From an uncultured Elusimicrobium sp. (GTDB lineage Bacteria > Elusimicrobiota > Elusimicrobia > Elusimicrobiales > Elusimicrobiaceae), in the NCBI GenBank assembly GCA_947170005.1, contig CAMVRX010000003.1, positions 1 to 42,771 on the forward strand: DNA of 42,771 nt. Direction: 5' to 3'. How positions within the stretch are numbered: the stretch's first letter is position 1; the number at the start of each line of letters is the position of its first letter. The position numbers and the translations under genes were made by a program. The notes below the pieces were generated by a model that was given only the letters and a program-made list of their open reading frames with translations, searched no databases and had not been told where the DNA came from. Positions 18,553 through 27,541 of this stretch are shown piece by piece.

Positions 18553-19561
18553 TTTAGTTTGCGGCGGCCAAGCCGGCGACGAAGGAAAAGGCAAAATTGC
18601 CGCGTATCTTTCTTATAAGGGCAATTACGATTATTGCGTGCGTGTGGGCGGCCCCAACGCGGGGCACACCGTCGTGCAAAACGGTATTTCCTATACGCTA
18701 AAAAATATCCCGTCCGGGTTTTTAAACCCTAAAACCAAACTGGTGTTGGGGGCGGGTGCTTATACGAAAACCGAGTGGCTGCTTGACGAAGTGAAAAAAA
18801 CCGGAACCCAAGACCGTTTGATTATTGACCCGTATGCCGTGCTGATTACCGACGAGCAAACCGCCGCCGAGCGCGGGGCTGCGCATTTTATGAGCAAAAT
18901 CGGCAGCGTGGGCACGGGGCTGGGCCAAGCAGTTAAAGAGCGCATTGAGCGGCGCGAAATTAAATTTGCCAAGGACGAGCCGCTTTTAAAAGATTTTATC
19001 CAGGACGTGCCTGAACTGTTAAACGGTTGCCTAGACAAAGGCGGACATATTTTGCTGGAAGGCACGCAAGGCATTAAGCTTTCTTTGCTGCACGGGGAAT
19101 ATCCGTTTGTTACCTCGCGCGATACGACGGCCAGTACGTTTTTGGGCGAGGCCGGACTGGGCCCCAAGTCCGTGCGCGACGTATATGTGGTGTTTAAACC
19201 CTATATTACGCGCGTCGGTCCGGGCCCGTTGGAAAAAGAAATGTTTGACGAGAAAGAACTGGAAATTTATCACACCAAAGGGCACGAAATTGGCAGTGTA
19301 AGTAAACGCTTGCGCCGTGTGGGCGAGTTTGAATGGAAGTCTGCCGCGCGTGCGATTATGATTAACAACTGCACCAAAATTGCCATTACGCACATTGATA
19401 TGTTTGAAGGCAATGACCGTGTGAAAAATGCCGCTGATTTTACTGTGGACGCCAAGAAATTTTTGGCGGACTTGCAGGCGCTGAGCGACAAGACGTATCC
19501 GCACCCGAAGATTGCGTTAATCTCCACGGGCCCGGACATGGAAGACACGTTAGTGCTATAA
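18545..19561 (+). CDS. purA: Adenylosuccinate synthetase, short (about 339 aa) form
   Basis: GGQAGDEGKGKIAAYLS, GGPNAGHTV, LLEGTQGIKLSL; overlaps purB by 8 bp. Confidence 0.93.
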   Translation: MIDLVCGGQAGDEGKGKIAAYLSYKGNYDYCVRVGGPNAGHTVVQNGISYTLKNIPSGFLNPKTKLVLGAGAYTKTEWLLDEVKKTGTQDRLIIDPYAVLITDEQTAAERGAAHFMSKIGSVGTGLGQAVKERIERREIKFAKDEPLLKDFIQDVPELLNGCLDKGGHILLEGTQGIKLSLLHGEYPFVTSRDTTASTFLGEAGLGPKSVRDVYVVFKPYITRVGPGPLEKEMFDEKELEIYHTKGHEIGSVSKRLRRVGEFEWKSAARAIMINNCTKIAITHIDMFEGNDRVKNAADFTVDAKKFLADLQALSDKTYPHPKIALISTGPDMEDTLVL

Positions 19562-19587
19562 CAACACCCTTGTAATGTTGCGTTTTA

Positions 19588-19630
19588 ACGGTAGGGCAGT
19601 AAACACGTAAAGTATTTACCGCCCTACTCG
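19588..19630. terminator. Imperfect hairpin after purA
   Basis: ggtagggcagtaaacacgtaaagtatttaccgccctac. Confidence 0.45.
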
Positions 19631-19940
19631 TTTTCCGGGCAACAATTTGCCACATTTGAGCATCTTTGCACCGACTTGCCACTCGACGCACCTAGCAGTG
19701 CGCCTTCGGGCAACTTACGGTGCAAATCTATCTCAAATCTGACAAATCAGCCTACTAAACATTTTACGCGGTGATGTTGCGGACGGCAAAAAATTACGTT
19801 ACGGGCCCACATACGGCGGCGTGTTGCCGCCCACAGGACTCAAATTTGAAAACAGGAGAAAACTCCCTTTTATACCGCGTTATTTTAAATTTGAAAAGTC
19901 ATCTTATCCTCTATTTTACTCGGTGTTTGCGTCAAATTTC

Positions 19941-20618
19941 TTACAAACAATCTTTGCAGGCATAAAAATCTTGTGTATTTTCAAGCCAATTGCAAATTTT
20001 TCCCCCTATGGGTGAAACATTAGTATCGTAATCACACTCGTCATGGCGCCAGCTACTGTTAGCGGTATCCTTAAGAATATTTAGCATGTATGCAACATTA
20101 TCATCCAAGGTGCGGTATACATAAATCCAGCAACTGCCGTCGTGAGCACACCCGGCGTCATACGCAAAATGTTGGTTGCCACAGGCTTCTCCCTCGCGAA
20201 TACTGCAATCCAGCCCATCTTCAATATCGATATCTAGTTGTCCCGAACCGTTGGCATTATCACCTAAAAATGCGATATCTTCCGTGCGCGTTCCATTTGC
20301 AAGTTGCCAGGTATCAATGGCTTTTTCTAAACTGGAAATCAGAATAAACGCCTCCGAGAGACGTGTCTTTTCTACGGCTACTTGGTATTGCGGTACCGCT
20401 ACTGCTGCTAAAATGCCGATAATCAATACGACGACCAAAAGCTCTATGAGCGTAAAACCGCAAAGCCGTTTATGTAGATCGGGTTCTACCTGACAATAAG
20501 CGTTGTCTTTTCCAATTGTCAAAGAGGAAGGATGCCCCTTAATCGGGGCATTGTCAGGCAGTGCCTGACCTACCCGATTGATTTGCGTAAAACCCCGCCG
20601 GGCGTTTCTTTGATTCAT
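19941..20618 (-). CDS. Prepilin-like / pseudopilin protein (copy 4), leader enlarged by about 45 codons
   Basis: MNQRNARRGFTQINRVGQ...LCGFTLIELLVVVLIIGILAAVAVPQYQ. Confidence 0.93.
   Translation of the reverse strand: MNQRNARRGFTQINRVGQALPDNAPIKGHPSSLTIGKDNAYCQVEPDLHKRLCGFTLIELLVVVLIIGILAAVAVPQYQVAVEKTRLSEAFILISSLEKAIDTWQLANGTRTEDIAFLGDNANGSGQLDIDIEDGLDCSIREGEACGNQHFAYDAGCAHDGSCWIYVYRTLDDNVAYMLNILKDTANSSWRHDECDYDTNVSPIGGKICNWLENTQDFYACKDCL
20460..20594 (-). repeat. 135-bp in-frame insertion with two palindromes, bounded by a 10-bp direct repeat
   Basis: gcgtaaaacc at 20450-20459 and 20585-20594; palindromes gatgccccttaatcggggcat and gtcaggcagtgcctgac. Confidence 0.75.
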
Positions 20619-20636
20619 TTTGTTTTCTCCTTAGTG

Positions 20637-20857
20637 AATCTGTTTTTGGAGAAATACAAAAAACGGCTCATTGTATCTATGGGCTAGTTACAGAACATAA
20701 ACACAACAGCCGTAGTTCACCACAAAGTGATAAACATTCAGCATAAGTAAATGGGTTTCGAAGGTCCATAAACTTATGCTTATAAGCTGCTGTCTTCGGC
20801 GTAACTAGCCCCCTGTTGCCAGGGTTCTGCGTTTCTTAAACGCTTCCAAAAACAGAT
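20637..20857 (-). ncRNA. Structured 5' leader RNA element, copy E
   Basis: Minus strand: atctgtttttggaa/tctccaaaaacagatt closing stem; hairpins gcgtttaagaaacgc and ccctggcaacaggg; long stem gggctagttac(20801-20811)/gtaactagccc(20681-20691); gcataagtttatggaccttcgaaacccatttacttatgc; gtttatcactttgtggtgaac; acggctgttg; atacaatgaGCCGTTTTTTgtat. Confidence 0.85.
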
Positions 20858-20987
20858 CAAATTTTTTACTGCACTTTTATTGTAACATAATTTTAAAAAT
20901 ATGTCTTGCAGTGAAAACATAGATTTAGTATATTAAGGTTAGTTATTGCTTCCTGCTTTCCCTTCCATTTTATTTAAGAGGTTGTAC

Positions 20988-22229
20988 ATGAAAAAACAAG
21001 TATCCGCATGTGTGGCGGCGGTGGTGCTGTGCAGCGTTTGCACGTTGGCGCAAGCTGCTAAAACACATGATTTAAACGACGGAATTTTATTTTCAGCCAA
21101 ACACGCGCAACGGGTGCAAAACCGCCGCGCCGCTGCCCTGGAAGAAACGGACCTGGCTTTGGAAAAAATGTGGGCCGATGCTAAGCACACAGCTAATAAA
21201 ATAGGGTTAGATATTGGGGTAGACATTTCCTACTTGGCCCAACGCGGGGCGCCCAACGGGAAGCAAACCGCTATCCAGGGTGTTTATTACCCCTATTTAA
21301 CGTGGAATTTATTTAAAAATGACACGGTGGGTGCCGGGCAATTAAACATAAACTATACGCTGGTGCGTTATTGGGGTACGCAAGCTGCCATTGTGCAAAA
21401 CCGCTTAAATACCGCCACCGCGTTTAACGATTACGCCGCCAACCAGGAGTTTTTCTCCCAATTTTCCTATACGCACACGTTGCCGGGAAGCTGGGATTGG
21501 CTGAGTGTAACCGTGGGGCAATACCCGCTCTACAACTTTGACGGTACCACCTATGTGGATAACCAGCAAACGGCTCTCATGAACTTTGCGCTTTCACAAA
21601 ATGCTACTTCGGTTTATCCGTCCGCGTCGTTTGGCGGTTATGTGCAGGCGCAAACCAAAACTTTTACGCTTGCCGGCGGGTACCAAGATGGCACCAACGT
21701 GACCGGAGAGCAAATTGAATTGGACGAGGCTTTTAGCGGCAAGTATACCGCGTTTGGTTACGTTGCCTGGACGCCGGATTTTCACTTAGGGGCCGGGCAA
21801 TACAGCGTGCTGTATTATTATCAGCCTGCCGTGGAAAAACAACCCGAAAACGTAAACGGCTGGTCCTTCAATATGCAGCAGAATATAGGTGAAAAATGGG
21901 CTGTATTTGGCCGAGCCAATGGTTCCGACAAAGGCGTAAGCGGGGTAAAAAATTCGTACGCGCTGGGTGCGGCCTTGTTAAATCCCTTCCACCGTAACAG
22001 CCAAGATGCTATTTTGCTGGGTGTGGCCTATAACCGCCTCAGCGAAAAAGGCCAGGGTTACCCCAACTATATGCGCAACGGCGAAACGGCCGTGGAACTA
22101 GCCTGGGTGTGGGGCCTTGGCAAGCTGGTAACGATCACGCCGGATTTACAAATTTATCCGCGCGCGGCGTTTACCCAAGATAAACAATTTACGACGGTAG
22201 TCGGTTTACGCACCACCGTTCAGTTGTAA
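20988..22229 (+). CDS. aaxA: OprB-type outer-membrane porin, AaxA-like
   Basis: Signal peptide; beta-rich porin pattern; first gene of an aaxABC-ordered cluster. Confidence 0.75.
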   Translation: MKKQVSACVAAVVLCSVCTLAQAAKTHDLNDGILFSAKHAQRVQNRRAAALEETDLALEKMWADAKHTANKIGLDIGVDISYLAQRGAPNGKQTAIQGVYYPYLTWNLFKNDTVGAGQLNINYTLVRYWGTQAAIVQNRLNTATAFNDYAANQEFFSQFSYTHTLPGSWDWLSVTVGQYPLYNFDGTTYVDNQQTALMNFALSQNATSVYPSASFGGYVQAQTKTFTLAGGYQDGTNVTGEQIELDEAFSGKYTAFGYVAWTPDFHLGAGQYSVLYYYQPAVEKQPENVNGWSFNMQQNIGEKWAVFGRANGSDKGVSGVKNSYALGAALLNPFHRNSQDAILLGVAYNRLSEKGQGYPNYMRNGETAVELAWVWGLGKLVTITPDLQIYPRAAFTQDKQFTTVVGLRTTVQL

Positions 22230-22252
22230 TCACAAAAAAAGGAGAAACTAAT

Positions 22253-22852
22253 ATGGAAAATAAAGACTTAGTATTAGGAACCCGTTATCCTACCTTGGCG
22301 TTTATTTCGGGGGGTGCGGGGCAAGCGGCGGACGGCATTCCGCCCCAGCCGTTTGAAACCTTTTGTTACGACTCCGCGCTCTTGCAAGCTAAGGTAGAAA
22401 ACTTCAACATTGTGCCGTACACCTCGGTACTGCCTAAAGAATTATACGGCAACATTGTGCCGGTAGATAAAGTAACCCAGCACTTCAAACACGGGGCTGT
22501 ATTGGAAGTGATTATGGCCGGCAACGGGGCCAAAATTGAGGACCACAAAGCCATTGCCACCGGCGTAGGCGTGTGCTGGGGAAAAGACAAAAAGGGCCAG
22601 TTAATCGGCGGTTGGGCGGCTGAATACGTAGAGTATTTTGATACGCCTATTGACGACGAAATTGCCCAAGGCCACGCGCATATGTGGCTTAATAAATCCT
22701 TAAAACACGAGCTGGAAATCCGCGGTGTGGAAAAACACAGCGAATTTCAAATTTGGCACAATTACATCAACATTACCCAACCGTTTGCATACTGCTTGAC
22801 GGTGATGGGTTTTTTGAACTTCAAATTTGCCGAACCGGTAAACGTGAAATAA
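22253..22852 (+). CDS. aaxB: Pyruvoyl-dependent arginine decarboxylase, AaxB-like
   Basis: [63 protein letters not shown]; Thr-Ser self-cleavage site in VPYTSVLP. Confidence 0.95.
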   Translation: MENKDLVLGTRYPTLAFISGGAGQAADGIPPQPFETFCYDSALLQAKVENFNIVPYTSVLPKELYGNIVPVDKVTQHFKHGAVLEVIMAGNGAKIEDHKAIATGVGVCWGKDKKGQLIGGWAAEYVEYFDTPIDDEIAQGHAHMWLNKSLKHELEIRGVEKHSEFQIWHNYINITQPFAYCLTVMGFLNFKFAEPVNVK

Positions 22853-22865
22853 GAGGTGCTACACT

Positions 22866-24317
22866 ATGGGAGATAACAAAACTGCCGCCAAGTTAGGCGT
22901 TATTGGCCTAGCCAGTATTGTGATTAGTTCCATGGTAGGGGGAGGGGTATTTTCCCTCCCTCAAAACATGGCTGCCAGTGCTTCGGCTGCTGCGGTACTC
23001 TTGGCATGGGTGATTACGGGCTTTGGCATGTATTTTATTGCCAACACGTTTAGCGTACTCTCGCGCGTCAAGCCGGATTTAACTGCCGGTATTTATATGT
23101 ACGCGCGCGACGGCTTTGGCCCGTACGTCGGTTTTACCATTGGCTGGGGCTATTGGTTGTGCCAAATTTTTGGCAACGTGGGCTACGCCGTCATTACCAT
23201 GGACGCGCTAAATTATTTTTTCCCGCCGCATTTTGCCGGAGGAAATAATTTGCTGTCTATTATATGCGGCTCGGTGCTGATTTGGGGGTTTAACTTTATT
23301 GTACTGCGTGGTGTGAAACAAGCCACGATTTTAAACCTCATTGGTACGGTGGGCAAACTGGTGCCGCTTTTGGCGTTTTGTGTGATTTTACTGTTTGCTT
23401 TTCATGCCGATAAGTTTGACTTTAACTTCCTGGGGCGCATGGCCGAAGGTGGGCACAAACTGGGCAGCTTGGGCGCGCAGTTAAAAAGCACCATGCTGGT
23501 CACACTGTGGGCGTTTATTGGTATTGAGGGCGCGGTGGTGATGTCCAACCGGGCCAAAAGCCAATCGGCCGTCAGCAAGGCCACGCTTTTGGGCTTTTTA
23601 GGGTGTTTGGTCATTTACATCGGGCTTTCGGTCCTACCGTTTGGGTTCTTAACGCAAGAGCAAATTGCGTCCGTTGCCAACCCGTCCACTGCCGGCGTAT
23701 TGGAAAAAGTAGTCGGTCCGTGGGGCGCCGTATTTATGAACGTAGGGCTTTTAATTGCGGTGCTTTCTTCGTGGCTGGCTTGGACGATGATTGCGGCTGA
23801 AATCCCCGCGGCGGCGGCCGAAAATGGCACCTTTCCCAAAATGTTTGCGCACCAAAATAAAGAAGGTGCGCCGGACGTTTCGCTGTGGATTACCAGCGCA
23901 GTGATGCAATTGGCCATTTTGTTGGTGTATTTTTCCAATAACGCGTGGAACACAATGTTGTCCATTACGGGAGTAATGGTACTACCCGCCTATTTAGCCA
24001 GCACGCTTTATTTGTGGAAGCTGGTGGAAGACGGCGACTTTGCCAAAATTTCCCCCACCGGGCGGGCCGGAGCCTTGGCGACGTCCGTACTGGGTACTGG
24101 GTTTGCGCTGTGGTTGTTGTATGCAGCTGGGCTAAAATACCTGTTCTTGGCGGCGATATTTTTGGCGGTAGGCATCCCGGTATTTATGGAAGCGCGCAAA
24201 CAAAAAAAGGACGGCAAACCTGTCTTTACTGCGAGGGAATACCCGGTTGTCATCTTACTTGCCCTGGTAGCTTTGGCGGCTATTTATGCGTTTAGCCGCG
24301 GGCTCATCAAAATATAA
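22866..24317 (+). CDS. aaxC: APC-family arginine/agmatine antiporter, AaxC-like
   Basis: [50 protein letters not shown]; adjacent to aaxB. Confidence 0.9.
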   Translation: MGDNKTAAKLGVIGLASIVISSMVGGGVFSLPQNMAASASAAAVLLAWVITGFGMYFIANTFSVLSRVKPDLTAGIYMYARDGFGPYVGFTIGWGYWLCQIFGNVGYAVITMDALNYFFPPHFAGGNNLLSIICGSVLIWGFNFIVLRGVKQATILNLIGTVGKLVPLLAFCVILLFAFHADKFDFNFLGRMAEGGHKLGSLGAQLKSTMLVTLWAFIGIEGAVVMSNRAKSQSAVSKATLLGFLGCLVIYIGLSVLPFGFLTQEQIASVANPSTAGVLEKVVGPWGAVFMNVGLLIAVLSSWLAWTMIAAEIPAAAAENGTFPKMFAHQNKEGAPDVSLWITSAVMQLAILLVYFSNNAWNTMLSITGVMVLPAYLASTLYLWKLVEDGDFAKISPTGRAGALATSVLGTGFALWLLYAAGLKYLFLAAIFLAVGIPVFMEARKQKKDGKPVFTAREYPVVILLALVALAAIYAFSRGLIKI

Positions 24318-24344
24318 GTTGTCCTACAAGTTGTGTAGTAAAAA

Positions 24345-24371
24345 ACCGCCCGGCATATTTTGCCGGGCGGT
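24345..24371. terminator. Intrinsic terminator between convergent aaxC and prepilin copy 5
   Basis: accgcccggcatattttgccgggcggt. Confidence 0.8.
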
Positions 24372-24377
24372 ATTACA

Positions 24378-25055
24378 TTATTCGGGACGTTCGTCATAAG
24401 GTTGGATTCCATAGCTAGCCAAACTTTGGCACACTTTATAACCTACGTCATCATAGCCTGTGCAGTCCCCAGAAGCGCCGGGATCAGTGGGGGGAAATAA
24501 AGCAATATGATAAGAACAGTAATTTGGACGTTCTCCGCACTCTCCCTCTTTATCAGAGCGACAGGCTTCTACTTGTGCAGGGTCATCAAATTCATACCAA
24601 AAATGCTTAGTACAGTAGTAATCTCCGTCTTCGTTCCATACTCCACCTGAAAATTCCATAATATCCTGTGGGTAGAAACGACGACTACCATGTTCTAAGG
24701 AATCTAGTATCTGAGCTTGTTGCGCATTTTTAAGAATAACTAATGCTTCGGTTGCGCGACTTTTTTCTACAGCTACTTGGTATTGCGGTACAGCTATGGC
24801 TGCCAAAATACCAATGATGAGCACAACGACCAACAGCTCTATGAGGGTAAACCCATGGGCTGCTTCCCTCGCCCCTGGAGGGAGAGGACGAGTGCGCCAG
24901 CACCGTGGTGAGGGGGTGCAAAACAAAGCTTTTCTTTTTAATACCCCCTCATCTATCCTGCGGACATCTTCCCCCTCTAGGGGGGAAGTAAAAAATAGAT
25001 CCCGCCCTACCTGTACTGTTTGCGTATTACCCCGCCGGGTATTTCTTTGGGTCAT
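24378..25055 (-). CDS. Prepilin-like / pseudopilin protein (copy 5), long leader
   Basis: MTQRNTRRGNTQTVQVG...AHGFTLIELLVVVLIIGILAAIAVPQYQ. Confidence 0.93.
   Translation of the reverse strand: MTQRNTRRGNTQTVQVGRDLFFTSPLEGEDVRRIDEGVLKRKALFCTPSPRCWRTRPLPPGAREAAHGFTLIELLVVVLIIGILAAIAVPQYQVAVEKSRATEALVILKNAQQAQILDSLEHGSRRFYPQDIMEFSGGVWNEDGDYYCTKHFWYEFDDPAQVEACRSDKEGECGERPNYCSYHIALFPPTDPGASGDCTGYDDVGYKVCQSLASYGIQPYDERPE
24866..24988 (-). repeat. Two consecutive palindromic repeats in prepilin leader
   Basis: 24866-24919 ccctcgcccctggagggagagg...gtgaggggg; 24943-24988 accccctcatctatcctgcggacatcttccccctctaggggggaag. Confidence 0.75.
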
Positions 25056-25067
25056 TTTTGTTTCTCC

Positions 25068-25287
25068 TTGGGGTTTTTAGGAAAAACAAAACGGCTCATT
25101 TGCTCTGTGGACAGTCAAGCGCACAAAACAAACAGCCGTAGTTTGCCCCCTTACGAGGGCAAACATTCGGCACAACTCACCGGGCTCATGACTTCCCGCT
25201 AAGTTATGCCTTAAATTAGGCTGTTCTTAGGGTTGACTGTCGATTCGCTTACGCAAACCGCATCCTTACGGATTTCCTAAAAACCAA
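25068..25287 (-). ncRNA. Structured 5' leader RNA element, copy F
   Basis: Minus strand: ttggtttttagga/tcctaaaaacccc (compensatory change in closing stem); hairpins atccgtaaggat, ggtttgcgtaagcgaatc; long stem gacagtcaa(25233-25241)/ttgactgtc(25110-25118); gtttgccctcgtaagggggcaaac; acggctgttt; GCCGTTTTG. Confidence 0.8.
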
Positions 25288-25360
25288 TTTCAAATTTTCT
25301 ACTACTCTTTCATTATAACAGTTTTTAGCAAGCCGGCTTAAAATTTTCCGCTACGCAAAA

Positions 25361-25388
25361 CCGCCCGGCATTTTGTGTGCCGGGCGGT
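25361..25388 (-). terminator. Intrinsic terminator after the choloylglycine-hydrolase-family gene
   Basis: accgcccggcattttgtgtgccgggcggt. Confidence 0.75.
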
Positions 25389-25408
25389 AGATGAATGAAA
25401 CTTTCTAC

Positions 25409-26503
25409 TTAAAAGTGCAACTCGTAGAATTTTTCTTGCTTGACCGGGTCCATTTCCGCTACCGTGTAAGGTACGGTGTCAAAATCAATTTGAGTCAAAT
25501 CAATTTTGCGGATGGCCGAGTTGTACATCGTGCGGTAGTAGAACGTCGGGTGCGTTACGTCACTCACCGCGGTCCACTGCGTAGCACTGGGCATATCCGG
25601 GATTTTCTCGCCGGGGGCGTACTCGGCCCCGATAGGCAAATCAAAGTTATTTAAAATATGAAATGCCTGCGTCACCGCTGCGTATTTATCCGCGGGAACC
25701 GGGGCGGTTTGTGCGTAGAAAAACGCGCGCACCAACCGCGAAGGCGGGGTCAAATCGCCGGGTAGCCCGGTTAAGTTGGTGCCGCCGCCGTACGAGGCCA
25801 AGTTCACTTCGCCCATGGTTTTGGCGGGCGTTTCGCCGCCGGACAAATGAATATAATTATTCAAGTTGGCCTGGTGCCACGGGAACGAAGGCGAGTTGGT
25901 AAACACACGCAGGTTGTTTTCGTATACGTGGCGCTCGCCTTTATCGGTAATTTCCAATACCACGCTGCGCCCGGTAGCATCGCTGATGCGCCAGTGGCCG
26001 GTAGCGTAGTGGCCGTCTTTATCGGGTTTGCCGATAGGGATAATGGCTATTTTTTTAAGGCCTTTTAAGGTCTCGTCCACGGTGGCAAAGTTGGTGAGGA
26101 TATAGCGCACCAGTTCGCCGTCGCTGACGGATTGTTTGCGGTATTTCTTCTCGTACGGGGTTAAGCTGCCCACGCCCGCAAAGTAGAAAATCCCGGCGTT
26201 GAGGCCTTTTTCATTCACGCCTTCGGTGACAAATACCGGTTCAACGGTGCTGGCACCGACGGCCCCGTATTTGTTGACCCACTTATGGCCGTTTTGGCCT
26301 TCGGGGGTAAGCGCGGTGTTTTCCATTCCGCGCGGCATAATGATGAGTTTACTGTTTAAATTGCCGCCTTTCCATTCAATCGTGCGAGCTAAAATCTTGG
26401 TGCCGTCGGCAGCGTCAATCGCAATGCCCGTGCAGGCATTGGCCGGGGTACTTACGGCGGCTACTAAAAGCGCAGCCAACGTAAGAGATACTAGTTTTTT
26501 CAT
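25409..26503 (-). CDS. Exported choloylglycine hydrolase / penicillin V acylase-family Ntn hydrolase
   Basis: Signal peptide MKKLVSLTLAALLVAAVSTPANA then CTGIAIDAADGTKILARTIEW (candidate N-terminal Cys nucleophile). Confidence 0.9.
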   Translation of the reverse strand: MKKLVSLTLAALLVAAVSTPANACTGIAIDAADGTKILARTIEWKGGNLNSKLIIMPRGMENTALTPEGQNGHKWVNKYGAVGASTVEPVFVTEGVNEKGLNAGIFYFAGVGSLTPYEKKYRKQSVSDGELVRYILTNFATVDETLKGLKKIAIIPIGKPDKDGHYATGHWRISDATGRSVVLEITDKGERHVYENNLRVFTNSPSFPWHQANLNNYIHLSGGETPAKTMGEVNLASYGGGTNLTGLPGDLTPPSRLVRAFFYAQTAPVPADKYAAVTQAFHILNNFDLPIGAEYAPGEKIPDMPSATQWTAVSDVTHPTFYYRTMYNSAIRKIDLTQIDFDTVPYTVAEMDPVKQEKFYELHF

Positions 26504-26604
26504 TACAACCTCCTTTTGAGATAGCCTATTAAAGCAAATTTGATGTTTATTTGCACGCGCAAAATAGGGTTAGATATTTTGAACTTGGATTAGTAAGGCA
26601 AATC

Positions 26605-26643
26605 CAATAAAAACCGCCCCTTGCGGTTAAACAAAGGGCGGTT
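26605..26643 (-). terminator. Putative terminator hairpin after 26681-27514
   Basis: aaaaaccgccccttgcggttaaacaaagggcggtt. Confidence 0.6.
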
Positions 26644-26680
26644 ACTATGTTAAGAAAACCCCGCGTTGGACGCGAAAATT

Positions 26681-27514
26681 TTATTTTAAAATTCTAGCAA
26701 AATTTAAATTTACCTTGCGCCCACTTATATGTTGGGGGGCCATATAACGGTCAATGAAGTCCCCAGATATAGTAAACTCATATATCCAGACATAACTAAG
26801 CTTTCTATCAAACTCCACATTTACGTAATAGTGTCCATTGTCTTCATACATACTGCGTATCTCAGAGCCACGGATGTACTTGACAGTCCAAGGTATATGT
26901 TTGTTTATATTAGATACAAAATCTGTATCTCGGTTTATTAGCCGGGCTTGCTCGTGTGCTTGAGTAGCGGCGGCCTGCCGTTCTAAACTTACAATTCGCG
27001 CTTGCAACACAGCCCTTTCATCTGCTTTGGGGGCTTCGGCCTTCTTTGGCTGGTCTTTGGCCTTGGCGGCGGCTTCATCCGCTTGGGCTTTTGCCATTTC
27101 CTCTGCTTTGGCTTTAGCAGCTTGCTCCGCTTTAGCCCGCGCAACTTCGGCAGCTTTGGCCTTAGCAGCTTTCTCTGCGGCGGCTTTAGCTCTAATAACT
27201 TGAGCTTGCAAGACAGCATTTACTCTATTTAATGAATCTCCTATTGCTTTGTGCCGTTCGTTTTGAGCTTGTAAAGCCGCATATTGCTGATTTACCATTT
27301 CTAACTTGACCTTGAGTTCAGCGTTAACCCCCACAAGGCTATCGGCGCGGTGTTCCACGCGTTCTAGTTTTCTTTGGTTTTGCGCATTTTCCGCTTCCAA
27401 AGCAATAACTTTTCCTTCCAAGTGGGCTATTCTTTCGCTTTTAGATTGTGCAAACGTATTAGTTGCACCTAAACAAAATATTTCGACGAATACAGCGAAT
27501 GCTAATTTTTTCAT
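26681..27514 (-). CDS. Secreted coiled-coil, Ala/Lys/Glu-rich hypothetical protein
   Basis: MKKLAFAVFVEIFCLGATNTFAQ signal; AAEKAAKAKAAEVARAKAEQAAKAKAEEMAKAQ. Confidence 0.85.
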   Translation of the reverse strand: MKKLAFAVFVEIFCLGATNTFAQSKSERIAHLEGKVIALEAENAQNQRKLERVEHRADSLVGVNAELKVKLEMVNQQYAALQAQNERHKAIGDSLNRVNAVLQAQVIRAKAAAEKAAKAKAAEVARAKAEQAAKAKAEEMAKAQADEAAAKAKDQPKKAEAPKADERAVLQARIVSLERQAAATQAHEQARLINRDTDFVSNINKHIPWTVKYIRGSEIRSMYEDNGHYYVNVEFDRKLSYVWIYEFTISGDFIDRYMAPQHISGRKVNLNFARILK

Positions 27515-27541
27515 TTTAATACTCCTTATACTAAATTGGCC

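Noticed and set aside
24345-25388. GCCCGGCA hairpins at 24345-24371 and 25361-25388 as ends of a mobile element around prepilin copy 5
   Set aside because: Both sit just after stop codons of minus-strand genes and behave as ordinary terminators; a similar hairpin lies at 26605.
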